Notes: generated by a model from the sequence alone, not told the origin. A stretch of 64,000 bases of DNA from Sapria himalayana (GCA_029783825.1 JAREIK010002657.1:111711-175710); one strand, 5' to 3'. Numbered from the stretch's first letter, positions 39,231 to 53,700 are shown. Numbers and translations: made by a program.

Positions 39231-42229
39231 GGGTTTAGAAGTTTAGTAATTTAAGTATTTAGGTATTTTGTTGTTTATAGGTTTTATTTAAATTATTAAA
39301 TAACAAGAAAATTATTTTTATGATTTTTTCTCATTTTCAAGGTTATAATCTTTGAAAATATTATAATTTTTTTTTTCAAATGTTAATACAATATTTACTT
39401 ATAATAATCATAAAAATTAAATATCATGTAAATTCAATATAAATAATTTTATTGATCGATATTATAATACTAATCATAAAATAGATTAATAAACTATTAT
39501 TAATAAGATAGATATTAATTAAAATATATTTGCAAAACCTAAAATGATTCAAAATCAAAGTAAAATATATTACTCAATAATTATTTTTTATTTTTAAAAT
39601 TTTGATTCTTTTTATAAGCTTATAAATTTTTTTGATGAAGATAAATTATTTAAATTATATTTGTCTCATTCATAATTTTATTTTGCAATTAATATTTTTA
39701 TAAAAATAAAATAATAAATAATTAAAATGAATATTGAAATTATAATGAATACAAATAAAAATGAGATATATGATTAATTATTTAGGGTATACCGGTTTAA
39801 TGGTTTAAGTATTTATGAGTTTAGGAGTTTAGTGATTTAAGTGTTTTGGAATTTAGTAGGTTATATGTTTTATTTAAATAATTAAATAACAAAAAAAATA
39901 TTTTTCAAATTTTATATCAATTTTGAAGGTTATAACCTTGATAAATATAATAATTTTTAAATTTTTTTCAAATGTGAATACAAAATTAGTTATAATAAAC
40001 TTAATAATTATATATAATGTAAATTAAAAATCAACAATTTTATTGATAGATAATAATAAACTAAATATTAATATAAATATAATAATGATCAAAAAATAAA
40101 TTAATAAACTATTATATATTGATAGATATTTATATATTATTTATAAATACAAAACCTTTAAAGATGGTTTAATGGCTTAAGTATTTATGGATTTTGGGGT
40201 TTTGGGGTTTTTGGGTTTAGGAGTTTAATGATTTAAGTATTTAGTTATTTAGTTGTTTATAGGTTTTATATATACAATAAAATAACAAAAAATTTATTTT
40301 TGTGATTTTATCTCATTTTCAAAGATGATAACCTTTAAAAATATAATAATATTTAAAATATTTTCAAATGTAAATATAATATTTAGTTATAATAATCTTT
40401 ATAATTATATATCATGTAAATTCAATATAAACAATTTTATTGATAAATATTCTAATAATGATCAAAAAATAAATCAATAATCTATTATTAATAAGATATA
40501 TATCAATTAAAATATAATTATAAAACCTAAAATGATTCAGAAGCAAAGCAAAATATATTAATATATAATAATTTTTTGTTTTAAATTTTTTTTTTCTTTT
40601 AAAAAGTTTATCTATAATTTTTTGATGAAAAATAATTTATATAAATTATTTTTGTCTAGCTCAATTTATTATGTAATTAATATTTATATATAAATAATCA
40701 AATAAATAATTAAAATGAATATTTAAAATTATAATGAAAAAAAATAAGATTTATTATTTATTATTTAGGGATACTATTTTAATTTAAATTAGATCTATCT
40801 CACTAAAAATTAATTTGTAATTAATATTCCTATAAAATAAACTGATAAATAATTAAAATAAAAATTTAAAATTATACTGAATAAAAATTAAAATGAGATT
40901 GATGATTTATTATTAATCTATACTAGTTCAATTGAATAAGTATTTAGAGGTTTTATCATTTAGGAGTTTAGCAATTTATGTTTTTAGGCTTTTAGTGGTT
41001 TTTAGGTTTAATTTAAAAAATAAAATAACGAAAAAAATTTCTATAATTTCTTATAATTTTCATAGGTTATAACCTTTGAAAATATAATAATATTTACAAT
41101 TCTTTGAAATGTGAATACAATATTTAGTTATAATAATATTAATAATTATATATCATATAAATTCAATATAAACAATCTTATTGATAAACAATATAATAAT
41201 GATCAATAATTAAATTAATAAACTTTTAATAAAAAGATAGATATTAATTAAAAAATATTTACAAAACACAAATTCATTCAGAATTAAATTAAAATATATT
41301 ACTGGATAATAATTTTAAATTTTTAAATTTTTACTTCTTTTATATGCGTATATATATTATTCCATTATAAATAATTTTTTTAAATTATATTTGTCACACT
41401 CATAATTTATTTTGTAATAAATATTTCTATAAAAATAAACTAATAAATAATTAAAATGAATATTTAAAATTATAATAAATAGAAATAAAAATTAGATTTA
41501 TTATTTATTATGTATTATATATCGGTTTAATGGTTACTGTATTTAGGCATTATGGGTTCTACAAGTTTACTTAATTAACTGTGTATGTATTTAGTAGTTT
41601 ATAGGTTTTATTTAAAAAATAAAAAAACAAAAAATTTATTTTTATATTTTTTTGATATTTTCAAAGGTTATAACCGTAGAAAATATAATAATATTTAAAT
41701 TTTTTTCAAAAGTGAATTTAACATTTAGTTATAATAATCATTATATTTATATATCATATAAATTCAATATAAACAATTTTATTGATAAATATTCTAATAA
41801 TGATCAAAAAATAAATTAATAATATATTATTAATAAGATAGATATCAATTATAATATAATTAAAAAACCTAAAATGATTCAGAAGCAAAGCAAAATATAT
41901 TATTATATAATAATTTTTTGTTTTGAAATTTTTTGTTCTTTTAAAAAGTTTATCTATAATTTTTTGATTAAAAATAATTTATATAAATTAAATTTGTGTA
42001 ACTAATAATTTATTTTGAAATTAATATTTATATAAAAATAAACAAATAAATAATAAAATGTGAATATTTAAAATTATAAATTAAAAAAAAGTGATTTATT
42101 CTTTATTATTTAGGATATACCGGTTTAATTTAAATTAGATCTATCTCACTAATAATTTATGTTGTAATTAATATTTCTATAAAAATAAACTGATAAATAA
42201 ATAAAATAAGAATTAAAATTATATTGAAT
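39231..42229 (-). repeat. A/T-rich satellite array, - orientation, segment 5
   Basis: About 3.0 kb of satellite separates cassettes B and C, roughly five units. It includes the rearranged unit with AACCTTTAAAGATGGTTTAA near 40,148, followed by standard and long units. The B-to-C period is therefore about 5.5 kb (cassette plus 3.0 kb of satellite). Confidence 0.9.
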
Positions 42230-44054
42230 AATTAAAATAATTTATTTTGTTCATCTCTCAACTATAGAATGATTGCTAAAGCTATAACCAAAATAATAGG
42301 AGCTTTTACTTTATATCTATTATGTCTCATCATATTTGATGTTGAATCACTGGGCTATCAAAGGTAATTTGACTCATGCACGCTAACAGTCTAACCCAAA
42401 GTTCTACCCCTATGTGTTGAAATAGCTAGTTATTGAGGATGCTATTTATATTGATTATTATAATTTCTTCTAAAATATCTCTCATGCATACACTCAAAGA
42501 AATTTTTTTAAAACATAGTTCACCTCTAAAAAAATAACCACCTTGTAGTCTATTAGAACAAGCTAGCCCCTGGGCAGTTTGAGCAAGGCAAGAAGTATGA
42601 GCTCTCTTTTAATCAAGAATCAAAAAATTTATTTTATTGGCATGTCTAAGCCATTTTTTATATCCTCATGGATATGAAAAGTATCATTTCTTTATTTTTA
42701 TATTAAATGAGTTATGTATACAAGCTCACAATACCAAAAAAGGTGTAAATGAATCATATTCAAATGTATAAAAGGTTATAATTATTGCTCAAAATATTAG
42801 TCTTGCATATTGACACTTGAGGTCACAAATCAAAGGAAAAAGCCATAGTGATATTTCCAATCCCAAGAATTATAGCTATAGAAAGTTATAAAGAGTAGTA
42901 CTCCAGCTTTAACTATTTCTAGGGTCATGACTTTTGCTCTTGAGGAAAATCCAAAGTTACAATCATTCCTAGTGCAATGACTTTGCAATATAAAGATAAA
43001 ATGCACAAGCTATGGTCATATCTAATACTGTGACCTAGTATTATAGTGATTAAATATGTATTCATGATCATTCTTAGTGCCATAACAATATGATCAACAG
43101 AGAGACACAAGTTATGGCATATTCTCATCGATATGATTTTGTGTTCTAGAGATAAAATATACAATCATGACCATTGCTAATGCTACAATAATCTAAAGCA
43201 AGAAAGAGATTGAATCCATAACTCACCCCTTGAGTCATGTCTTTGTGTTAGATATACAAAAAGATAAATCTGTGACATTCCTAAAAGATGAGAATTTCAA
43301 TTTAAATTTAACAAATATTCATTTGATTATAAAAGTGAAAAACATGAGATTTAGGATTTAGGGTTTATGGATTAGGGTTATAGTTTATGGTTTAAGGTTT
43401 AGGATTTAAAGTTTCGGGTTTATGGTTTTTTTTTGTTTTTTTGGAAAATACACACTTTATTTATCATTTAGGTACACAACTTATAAAATGCATTATTGGG
43501 CCCCACTTAGAGATACTCATGGGTCTAGTTACCCTCATTGCATGCTACATAGAGAACAAACAAGATTGTGTATGTGAGTATGTCATGATCCATCTCTACA
43601 AGTACATGGTGCATACAAATTCCAAAACACTAATAAGACTACAAACATAAACTACAAGTTTGAATTTTTCGCTCCCATGTGGCTGGTCTTGACTCCATTG
43701 CTTACTGGCTCTGCTTGGTGATGCTTCAGATTTTTCCGGCTCTCTTATTAATCATGGATTACCCACTACTCTTGTTGGGTGATGGTTGGGTGGAACTTTA
43801 TGCTCCCTAATAGGGCTAGGGGGACCCATTTCTAGCTACTCCTAGCTTTTCTCCTGACCACTTTGCTCGGTCACGTCAGTTGTCTGAATGTTATCATCCC
43901 GGCTAGCTAGCCGGGCCCTCTACAAGCTGGTGGTTCATACTTCTGGCTGCTTCTAGGACTTGCTAGCCCCTCTAAATGCTACATCAAAATGGACAAGAAT
44001 ATGAGCACGTGTGTACTGTGGTCCCTCGCTATGTGTGTGTGGTGTAGCAGTAAC
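42230..44054 (-). other. Non-satellite cassette, copy C (internally deleted)
   Basis: This has the same ends and orientation as copy B but is only about 1.82 kb. Near 43,482 the sequence passes from TTTAGGTACACAACT to AAAATGCATTATTGGG; in copy B those two points are about 660 bp apart (38,001-38,660). The deletion removes the part of the poly(A)-ended segment next to the AATAAA signal but leaves the signal complement and T-run. The small MYILSL... frame (42,925-43,164, -) is intact. Confidence 0.85.
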
Positions 44055-47000
44055 AAGTTTTAGGAGTTTATTAATTTAAGTATTTAGGTAATTTGTGGTT
44101 TATAGGTATTATTTAAAAAATCAAATAACAAAAAAATTATTTTTATGATTTTTTCTCATTTTCAAGATTATAACCATTGAAAATATGATAATTTTTTATT
44201 TTTTTTTCAAATGTTAATAAAATATTTAATTATAATAATCATAAAAATTAAATATCATGTAAATTCAATATAAATAATATTATTGATCTATATTATAATA
44301 TTGATCATAAAATAGATTAATAAACTATTATTAATAAGATATATATTCATCAAAATATATTTGCAACACCTAAAACGATTCAAAATCAAAGAAAAATATA
44401 TTACTAAATAATAATTTTTTATTTTTAAATTTTTGATTCTTTTATAAGCTTATAAATTTTTTTGATGAAGATAAATTATTTAAATTATATTTGTCTCATT
44501 CATAATTTTATTTTGCAATTAATATTTCCATAAAAATAAACTAATAAATAATTATAACGAATATTAAAATTATAATGAATACAAATAAAAATGAGATTTA
44601 TGATTAATTATTTAGGGTATACTGGTTTAATGGTTTAATTATTTATGAGTCTAGGAGTTTAGTGATTTAAGTGTTTAGGCATTTAGTAGTTTATATGTTT
44701 TATTTAAATAATGAAATAAGAAAAAAATTATTTTTCAAATTTTTTATAAATTTTGAAGGTTATAATCTTTATAAATATAATAATTTTTAAATTCTTTTCA
44801 AATGTGAATACAATATTTAGTTATAATAAACTTAATGATTAAATATCATGTAAATTAAAAATAAACTATTTTATTGATAGGTATTAATAAACTAAATATA
44901 AATATAAATATAATAATGATAAAAAAATAAATTAATAAACTATTATTTATTGATAGATATTTATATATTATTTATAAATACTTAAACCTTTAAAGATGGT
45001 TTAAATGTTTAAGTATTTAAGGGTTTTTAGGTTTAGGAGTTTAATGATTTAATTGTTTAGGCATTAAGTAGTTTATAGGTTTTATATAAACAATAAAATA
45101 ACACAAAATTTATTTTTGTGATTTTATCTAATTTTCAAAGTTGATAACCTTTAAAAATATAATAATTTTTAAATTATTTTCAAATGTAAATATAATATTT
45201 TGTTATAATAATCATTATATTTATATATCATATAAATTCAATATAAATAATTTTATTGATAAATATTCTAATAATGATCAAAAAATAAATTAAGAATCTA
45301 TTATTAATAAGATAGATATCAATTAAAATATAATTACAAAACCTAAAATGATTCAGAAGCAAAGCAAAATATATTACTATATAAGAATTTTTTATTTTGA
45401 ATTTTTTTTATTTTAAAAAATTTATGTATATTTTTTTGATGAAAAATAATTTATATAAATTATATTTGTCTAACTCATAATTTATTCTGTAATTAATATA
45501 TTTAAAAAATAAACAAATAAATATTTAAAATGAATATTTTAATTTATAATGAAAAAAATGAGATTTATTATTTATTATTTAGGGATACCAGTTTAATTTA
45601 AATTAGATATTTCTCACTAATAATTTATTTTGTAATTAATATTTCTATAAAAATAAACTGATAAATATTTAAAATAAAAATTTAAAATTATACTGAATAA
45701 AATTTAAAATGAGATTTATGATTTATTATTAATGTATACCAGTTTAATGGATTAAGTATTAAAGGTTTTTTCATTTAGGATTTTTGCTATTTATCTTTTT
45801 AGGCTTTTAGTGGTTTATATATTTTATTTTAAAAAATAAAATATAAATAAAATTTTCTATAATTTTTTCTCATTTTCATAGGTTATGACCTTTGAAAATA
45901 TAATAATATTTAAAATATTTTGAAATGTGAATATAATACTTAGTTATAAAAATATTAATAATTATATATCATATAAATTCAATATAAACAATTTTATTGA
46001 TATATATTATAATAAATATCAAGATTAAATTTATAAACTATTGATATTAAGATAGATATTAATTAAAAAATAATTATAAAACCCAACTTGATTCAAAATT
46101 ATAGTAAAATATATTTTTGGATAACAATTTTAAATTTTTAAATTTTTACTTCTTTTATAAGCATATATATTTTTTAAATTATATTTGTCGCACTCATAAT
46201 TTATTTTGTAATAAATATTTCTATAAAAATAAACTAATAAATAATTAAAATGAATATTTAAAATTAGAATAAATAGAATTAAAAATTAGATTTATTAATT
46301 ATTAAGTAGTTAGATCGGTTTAATGGTTTCTGTATTTTGGCATTACGGGGTTAGGGAGTTTACTTATTTAACTGTGCATGCTTTTAGTGGTTTATACGTG
46401 TTATTTAAAAAAAATATCAAAAAATTTATTTTTTTTATTTTTTGATATTTTAAAAGGTTATAACCTTTGAAAATATAATAATTTTTAAATTTTTTTCAAA
46501 AGTGAATACAATATTTAGTTATAATAATCATTATATTTATAAATCATATAAATTCAATATAAATATTTTATTGATAAATATAAATTTTAGGAGTTATTGA
46601 TTTAAGTATTTAGGCATTTAGTGGTTAATAGGATTTATTTAAACAATGAAATGACAAAAAAATATTTTTGTTATTTTTTAACATTTTCAAAGGTTATAAC
46701 ATTTGGAAATATAATAATTTCAAAATTTTTTTAAAATGTGAATAAAATATTTAGTAATAATAATCATTATAATTATATATAATATAAACTAATTATAAAT
46801 AATTTTATTGAAAGATATGATATCAATTATCAAAAAAAAAAATTAATAAACTATTATTAATATGATAGATATAAATTAAAATATAATTACAAAACCTAAA
46901 CTGATTCAAAATCAATGTGAAATTTATTACTATATAATAATTTTTTGTTTTTAAATTTTTACTTCTTTTTATAAGATTATATTTTTTTTTATTAAATATA

Positions 47001-47140
47001 AATTATTAATATTATTTTTGTCTGACTCATTATTTATTTTGTAATTAATATTTATGTAAAAATTAAACTAATAAATATTTAAAATTAATATTTAAAATTA
47101 TAATCAATACAAATTAAAATGAGATTTAATATTTATTATT
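44055..47140 (-). repeat. A/T-rich satellite array, - orientation, segment 6
   Basis: About 3.1 kb of satellite in - orientation. It begins with the same unit type that borders copies A and B and includes the rearranged unit with AATACTTAAACCTTTAAAGA near 44,978. Long units, recognised by the duplicated GAGATTTAT...CTGATAAAT segment, are seen at about 45,540-45,740. No gene is seen. Confidence 0.9.
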
Positions 47141-47712
47141 GCTGTATATGTAATTTATTTTTTGATAATCTGTTTGTATAAACAAATATTTTTTCTTTTT
47201 TAATATTTTAATGTAAGTGCAGGAAAGGAAATATTAGGAGGCTGGGGATGTAGTAGTAGCACAATAACGGAGGTCTCGCTTACCGGAAAATGGATCAAAA
47301 TTGGAGCAGAACCTGACCAGTCTCATGATCCAACCCACTCCGGTTAAATGAACCAAAATAAATTTTAATATAAATTGTTTTATAATTTTATTTTCGGGTG
47401 GCTGTTTTTGGACCCATGGAACTGTTGATAATCTCACTCCCTTCTATCTGTGTGATTTATCACAACTATTCTGTGTGCTGCATACTGTAAGATAGTTTTG
47501 TTGATTTAATTTGTAACGCAAAAGCATTTTCTGGTGGATTTAGCTAGTCGTACTGAGCGACTAGCGAAGCACGTTATTTTCGGTGTTTATTTCTCGTTTT
47601 TTGATTCTATCTTGGATGGTTGCTGAATTGTGATATATATATTGCTTGTTTTCTGTTGTTTCTGTGTTTCTGTATCTCAATCTCACTACCGTGGAAGCAC
47701 AATTGCCCAACA
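47141..47712 (-). other. Non-satellite block, right-arm copy (longer)
   Basis: This is about 570 bp of ordinary-composition DNA. Its first ~125 bp are the reverse complement of 5,755-5,878, including the satellite junction. The rest has no counterpart in the left arm. It contains a hairpin-capable pair TAGTCG / CGACTA near 47,550 and a stretch with TGTTG...CAACA ends (47,423-47,712). A 67-codon open frame on the - strand (47,234-47,437) shows no recognisable domain and spans both parts, so it is not called as a gene. Confidence 0.7.
47423..47712. mobile_element. Possible solo LTR (290 bp), weak
   Basis: The segment starts TGTTGATAATCTCACTCC and ends GCCCAACA, that is TGTTG...CAACA, the inverted ends typical of Copia/Gypsy LTRs. 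Satellite resumes directly after CAACA (TATATGGCATACCAGTTTAA). Against this, the flanking five bases (GGAAC and ATTAT) do not form a target duplication, and no primer-binding site or polypurine tract is visible. It may be chance ends inside an unrelated insert. Confidence 0.3.
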
Positions 47713-50700
47713 ATTATATATGGCATACCAGTTTAATGGATCGATTATTTAGGGGTTTTATCATTTAGGAGTTTAGCAATTTATGTTTTTAGGCATTTAG
47801 TGGTATATAGGTTTTATTATATAATAAAAATACAAATTTTTTTTTTATTTTTTTTAGATTTTGAAAGGTTATAACCTTTGAAAATAAAATAATTTTTAAA
47901 ATCTTTTGAAATGTGAATACCATGTATAATTATATTAATCTTATTAATTATATATCATATAAATTCAATATAAATAATTTAAATCATAGATATTATAATA
48001 ATGATCAAAAATTAAATTAATAAACTATTATTAATAATATAATTATTAATTAAAATATATTTAAATAACAAAAATGATTCAAATTCAAATAAAAATATAT
48101 TACTAAATAATAATTTTTAATTTTTAATTTTTTCCATCTTATTATAAGCTTATATTTTTTATGATTAAAATTAAATTATATAAAGAATATCTGTCTCACT
48201 CGAAATTTATTTTGGAATTAATTTTTCTAAAAAAGTAAAATATAAATAATTAAAATGAATATTTAAAATTATAATAAATAGAAATAAAAATGAGATTTAT
48301 TATTTATTAGGTAGTATACAGCTGTTATAAGGTTTATGTATTTAGGGGTTTCTGGTTTTATAAGCTACTGATTTAAGTAAGTAAACAGTTATTGGTCTAT
48401 AGGTTTTATTTAAAAAAGAAATAACAAAAAATTTATTTTTTGTATTCTTTCTCATTTTTTAAGATTATAACCTTTAAAAATATAATAAATTTTAATTTTT
48501 TTTCAAAAGTGAATATAATATTTTTTTATAATAATCATAATAATTATATATCATATAAATTCAATATAAACAATGTTATTGATAGATATTCTAATAATTA
48601 TCAAAAAATAAATTAAAAATTTATTATGAATAAGATTGATATTACTTAAAATATAATATCAAAACCTAAAATGATTCAAAAGCAAATCAAAATATACACT
48701 ACTTAATAATTATTTGTTTTTAAATTTTTATGATTTTTATAACCTTATCTATTTTTTGATGAAAAAAAATTTTAATAAATTATATTTTTAACTCATAATT
48801 TATTTTATAATTAATAAATATATAAAAATAAAAAACTATACGATCAAAATTAATTTTTTAAATTAAAATGAAAACAAATAAAAATGAGATTTATTAAATA
48901 TTATTTAGGGTAAACTGGTTTAAAGGATTATCTATATAGGGGTATCAGGATTTTGTAGTTTAGTGATTTAAGTGCTTAGACATTTAGTGGTTTATATGTT
49001 TTATTTAAACGATGAAATAACAAAAAAAATTATATTTTTTTATTTTTTGACATTATTAAATGTTATTATCATTGAAAATATAATAATTTTAAATTTTTTT
49101 AAAAATGTGAATACAATATTTAGTAATAATAATCATTCTTATTATATATAATATAAACTAAATATAAACAATTTTATTGATAGATATGATATCAATTATC
49201 AAAAAATAAATTAATATGCAATTATTAATATGATAGATATAAATTAAAATATAATTAAAAAACTTAAAATGATTCAAAAACAATATAAAATTTATTATTA
49301 AATGATAATTTTTGTTTTTTAGTTTTTACTTCTTTTTATAAGCTTATATATTTTTTTGATGAAAAATAAATTATTTAAATTATATTTGTATCACTCATAA
49401 TTTATTTTGTAATTAATATTTCAATATATTATTTAAATTATATTTAAGGTTTACGAGTTTAAAGGTTTAAGTATTTAGGGGCTTCGAGGTTTAGGAGTTT
49501 AGAGATTTATGTGTTTAGGCATTTTATGGTTTATAAGTTTTATTTAAACAATGATATAACAAAAAATTTATTTTTGTTATTTTTTATCATTTTTGAAGGT
49601 TATAACCTTTGAAAATATAACAATTTTTAAATTTTGTTTATGTGAATACAATATTTAGTTATGATAATCATAATAATTATATATCATGTAAATTCAATAT
49701 AAACAATTATATTGATAGATATTATATTAATTATTAGAAAATAAATTAATAAACAATTATTAATAAGAAAAATTTTATTTAAAATATATTTGCAAAAAGT
49801 AAATTTATTCAAAATCAAAATAAAATATATTACTTAATAATAATTTATTTGATGTTTTGCTTCTTTTAATAAGTTTATATTTTTTTATTAAAAGTAATAT
49901 ATTTAAATTATATTTGTCTTCCTTATAATTTATTTTTAATTTATAATTCTATAAAAATAAACTAATAAATAATTAAAATGAATAATTAAAACTATAATGA
50001 ATACAAATAAAATATAGATTTATTATTTATTGTTCAGGATATACTAGTTTAATGGTTTACGTATTTAGGTATTTTGGGGTTTAGTGATTTAAGTGTTTAG
50101 GCCTTTACTGATTTATAGTTTTTATTTAAAGAATGAAAAAAAAATTTTAATTTTTTGATTTTTTATAATTTTTGAGTGTTATTAGCTTTGAAATTATAAT
50201 AATTTTTAATTTTATTTAAATGTGAATATAATATTCAGTAATAATAATCTTAATAATTATATATAATGTAAACTAAATATAAATAATTTTATTAATAGAT
50301 TTTATAATAATGATCAATAAAAAATTAATAAACTATTATTAATAAGAATTATATAAATTAAAATATAATTGCAAAATAAAAAATGATACAAAAAAAAAAT
50401 AAATTATATTACTAAATAATTAATTTTTGTTTTTAAAATTTTGCCTCTTTTTATAAGTATATATTTTTTTCTTGATGAAAAATAAATTATTTAAATTAGA
50501 TCTGTCACACTAATAATTTATTTCGTAATTAATATTTCTATAAAAATAAACTGATATATAATTAAAATAAAAATTTAAAAATATAGTTAATAAAAATTAA
50601 ATCGAGATTTATGATTTTTTATTAATTTACACCAGTTTTATAGTTTAAGTATTTAGAGGTTTTGTCATTTAGGAGTTTAGCAATTTATGTTTTTATGCAT

Positions 50701-53700
50701 TTAGTCGTTTATAGGTTTTATTTAAACAATAAAATAACAAAAAAAATTTGTAATTTTTTCGCATTTTCATAGGTTATAAGCTTTTAAAATATAATAATAT
50801 TTAAATTTTTTTGAAATGTGAATACAATATTTAGTTATAATAATATTAGTAATTATATATGATATAAATTCAATATAATTAATTTTATTGATATATATTA
50901 TAATAATGATCAAATTTAAAATTAATAAACTATTAATAAAAAGATTGAAATTAATTAAAAAATATTTACAAAACCCAAATTGATTCAAAATAAAGTAAAA
51001 TATATTACTGGATAATAATTTTTAATTTTTAAATTTTTACTTATTTTATATGCATATATTTTTTTCGATTAAAAATAAATTAATTAAAATCTATATGTCG
51101 CTCTCATAATTTAATTTGTAATAAATATTTCTATAAAAATAAACAAATAAATAATTAAAATTAATATTTAAAATTATAATAAATAGATATAAAAATTAGA
51201 TTTATTAATTATTAAGTAGTATATAGCGGTTTAATGGTTTAAGTATTTAGGCAATGTGATGTTTAAAAGTTTACTGATTTAATAGTGTATGCATTTAGTG
51301 GATTATAGGTTTTATTAAAAAAATAAAATAATAAAAAATTTATTTTTATTATTTTTTTATATTTTCAAAGGTTATAACCTTTGAAAATATAATAATTTTA
51401 TAAATTTTTTAAATGTGAATATAATATTTAGTTATAATAATCATTATATTTATATATCATATAAATTCAATATAAATAATTTTATTGATAAATAATCTAA
51501 TAATGATCAAAAAATAAATTAATAACATATTATTAATAAGATAGATATCAATTAAAATTTAATTACAAAACCTAAAATGATTCAGAAGAAAAGAAAAATA
51601 TATTACTATATAATAATTTTTTGTTTTGAAATTTTTTTTACTTTTAAAAAGTTTATCAATAATTTTTTGATGAAAAATAATTTATATAAATTATAATTGT
51701 CTAACTCAATTTATTTTGTAATTAATATTTATATATAAATAAACTAATAAATAATTAAAATGAATATTTAAAATTATAATGAAAAAAAAATAAGATTTAT
51801 TATTTATTATTTATTATTTAGGGATACCTGTTTAATTTAAATTAGATCTATCTCACTAATAATTTATTTTGTAATTAATATTTCTATAAAAATAAACTGA
51901 TAAATAATTAAAATAAAAATTTAAAATTATACTGAATAAATAATAAAAAAAGATTTATGAATTATTATTAATGTATACCAGTTTAATATTCTAAGTACCT
52001 ATAGTTTTTTTCTTTTATGAATTTAGCGATTTATGGTTTTAGGCATTTAGTGGTTTATAGGTTTTATTTAAGCAATGAAATAACAAAAAAATTATTTTTG
52101 ATATTTTTTCACATTTTCAAAGGGTATATCCTTTGAAAATGTAATAATTTTAAAATAATTAAAAAATGTGAATATTTTATTTAGTAATAAGAATCATTAT
52201 AAATATATATAATATAAACTAAATATAAATAATTTTATTGATAGATATGATATCAATTATAAAAAAAAAATTAATATGCTATTATTAATATCATAGATAT
52301 AAATTAAAATATAATTGGAATACCTTATAATATTCAAAATCCAAGTAAAATTTAAATTAATAAACTAATAATAAAAAGATTGAAATTAATTAAAAAATAT
52401 TTACAAAACCCAAATTGATTCATAATAAAGTAAAATATATTACTCGATAATAATTTTTAATTTTTAAATTTTTACTTCTTTTATAAGCATATATTTTTTT
52501 TGTTTAAAAATAAATTAATTAAAATCTATATGTCACTCTCATAATTTAATTTGTAATAAATATTTCTATAAAAATAAACTAATAAATAATTAAAATGAAT
52601 ATTTAAATTTATAATAAATAGAAATAAAAATTATATTTATTAATTATTAAGTAGTATATAGCGGTTTAATAGTTTATGGAATTAGGCATTATGAGGTTTA
52701 GGAGTTTACTGATTTAACTGTGTATGCATTTAGTGGTTTATAGGTTTTATTAAAAAAATTAAATAATAACAAATTTATTATTATTATTTATTGATATTTT
52801 CAAAGGTTATAACCTTTGAAAATATAATAATTTTTAAATTTTTCTTAAATGTGAATACAATATTTAGTTATAATAATCATTATATTTATATATCATTTAA
52901 ATTCAATATAAAAAATTTTATTGATAAATATTCTAATAATGATCAAAAAATAAATTAATTATATATTATTAACAAGATAGATATCAATTAAAATATAATT
53001 ACAAAACCTAAATTGATTTACATGCAAAGCAAAATATATTACTATATAATAATTTTTTGTTTTGCATTTTTTTTCTTTTAAAAAGTTTATCAATAATTTT
53101 TTGATGAAAAATAATATATATAATTTATATTTGTCTAACTAAATTTATTTTGTAATTAATATTTATATATAAATAATCAAATAAATAATTAAAATGAATA
53201 TTTAAAATTATAATTAAAAAAAATGAGATTTATTATTATTTATTATTTTGGGATACCGGTTTAATTTAAATTAGATCTGTCTCTCTAATAATTTATTTTG
53301 TAATTAATATTTTTATAAAATAAATTGATATATAATTAATATACAAATTTAAAATTATACTGAATAAAAATTAAAATGAGATTTATGATTTATTATTAAT
53401 ATATACAACTTTAATGATTTAAGTATTTAGAGGATTTGTCGTTAAGAGTTGAGCGATTTATGTTTTTAGGCTTTTAGTGGTTTATAGTTTTTATTTAAAA
53501 AAATAAAATTACAAAAAAAATTTCTATAATTTTTTATCATTTTCATAGGTTATAACATTTGAAAATATAATAATATTTAAAATTTTTTGAAATTTTAATA
53601 CAATATTTTGTTATAATAATATTAATAATTAATATATCATATAAATTCAATATAAACAATTTTATTGATAGATAATAAAATAATGATCAAAATTTAAATT

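Noticed and set aside
38782..39246. Three overlapping frames on both strands in cassette B
   Set aside because: They overlap each other, are not consistently kept in copies A and C, and reflect the lower stop density of GC-richer DNA.
43441..43650. 69-codon frame spanning the deletion joint in cassette C
   Set aside because: It exists only because of the deletion; the two halves are non-coding in B.
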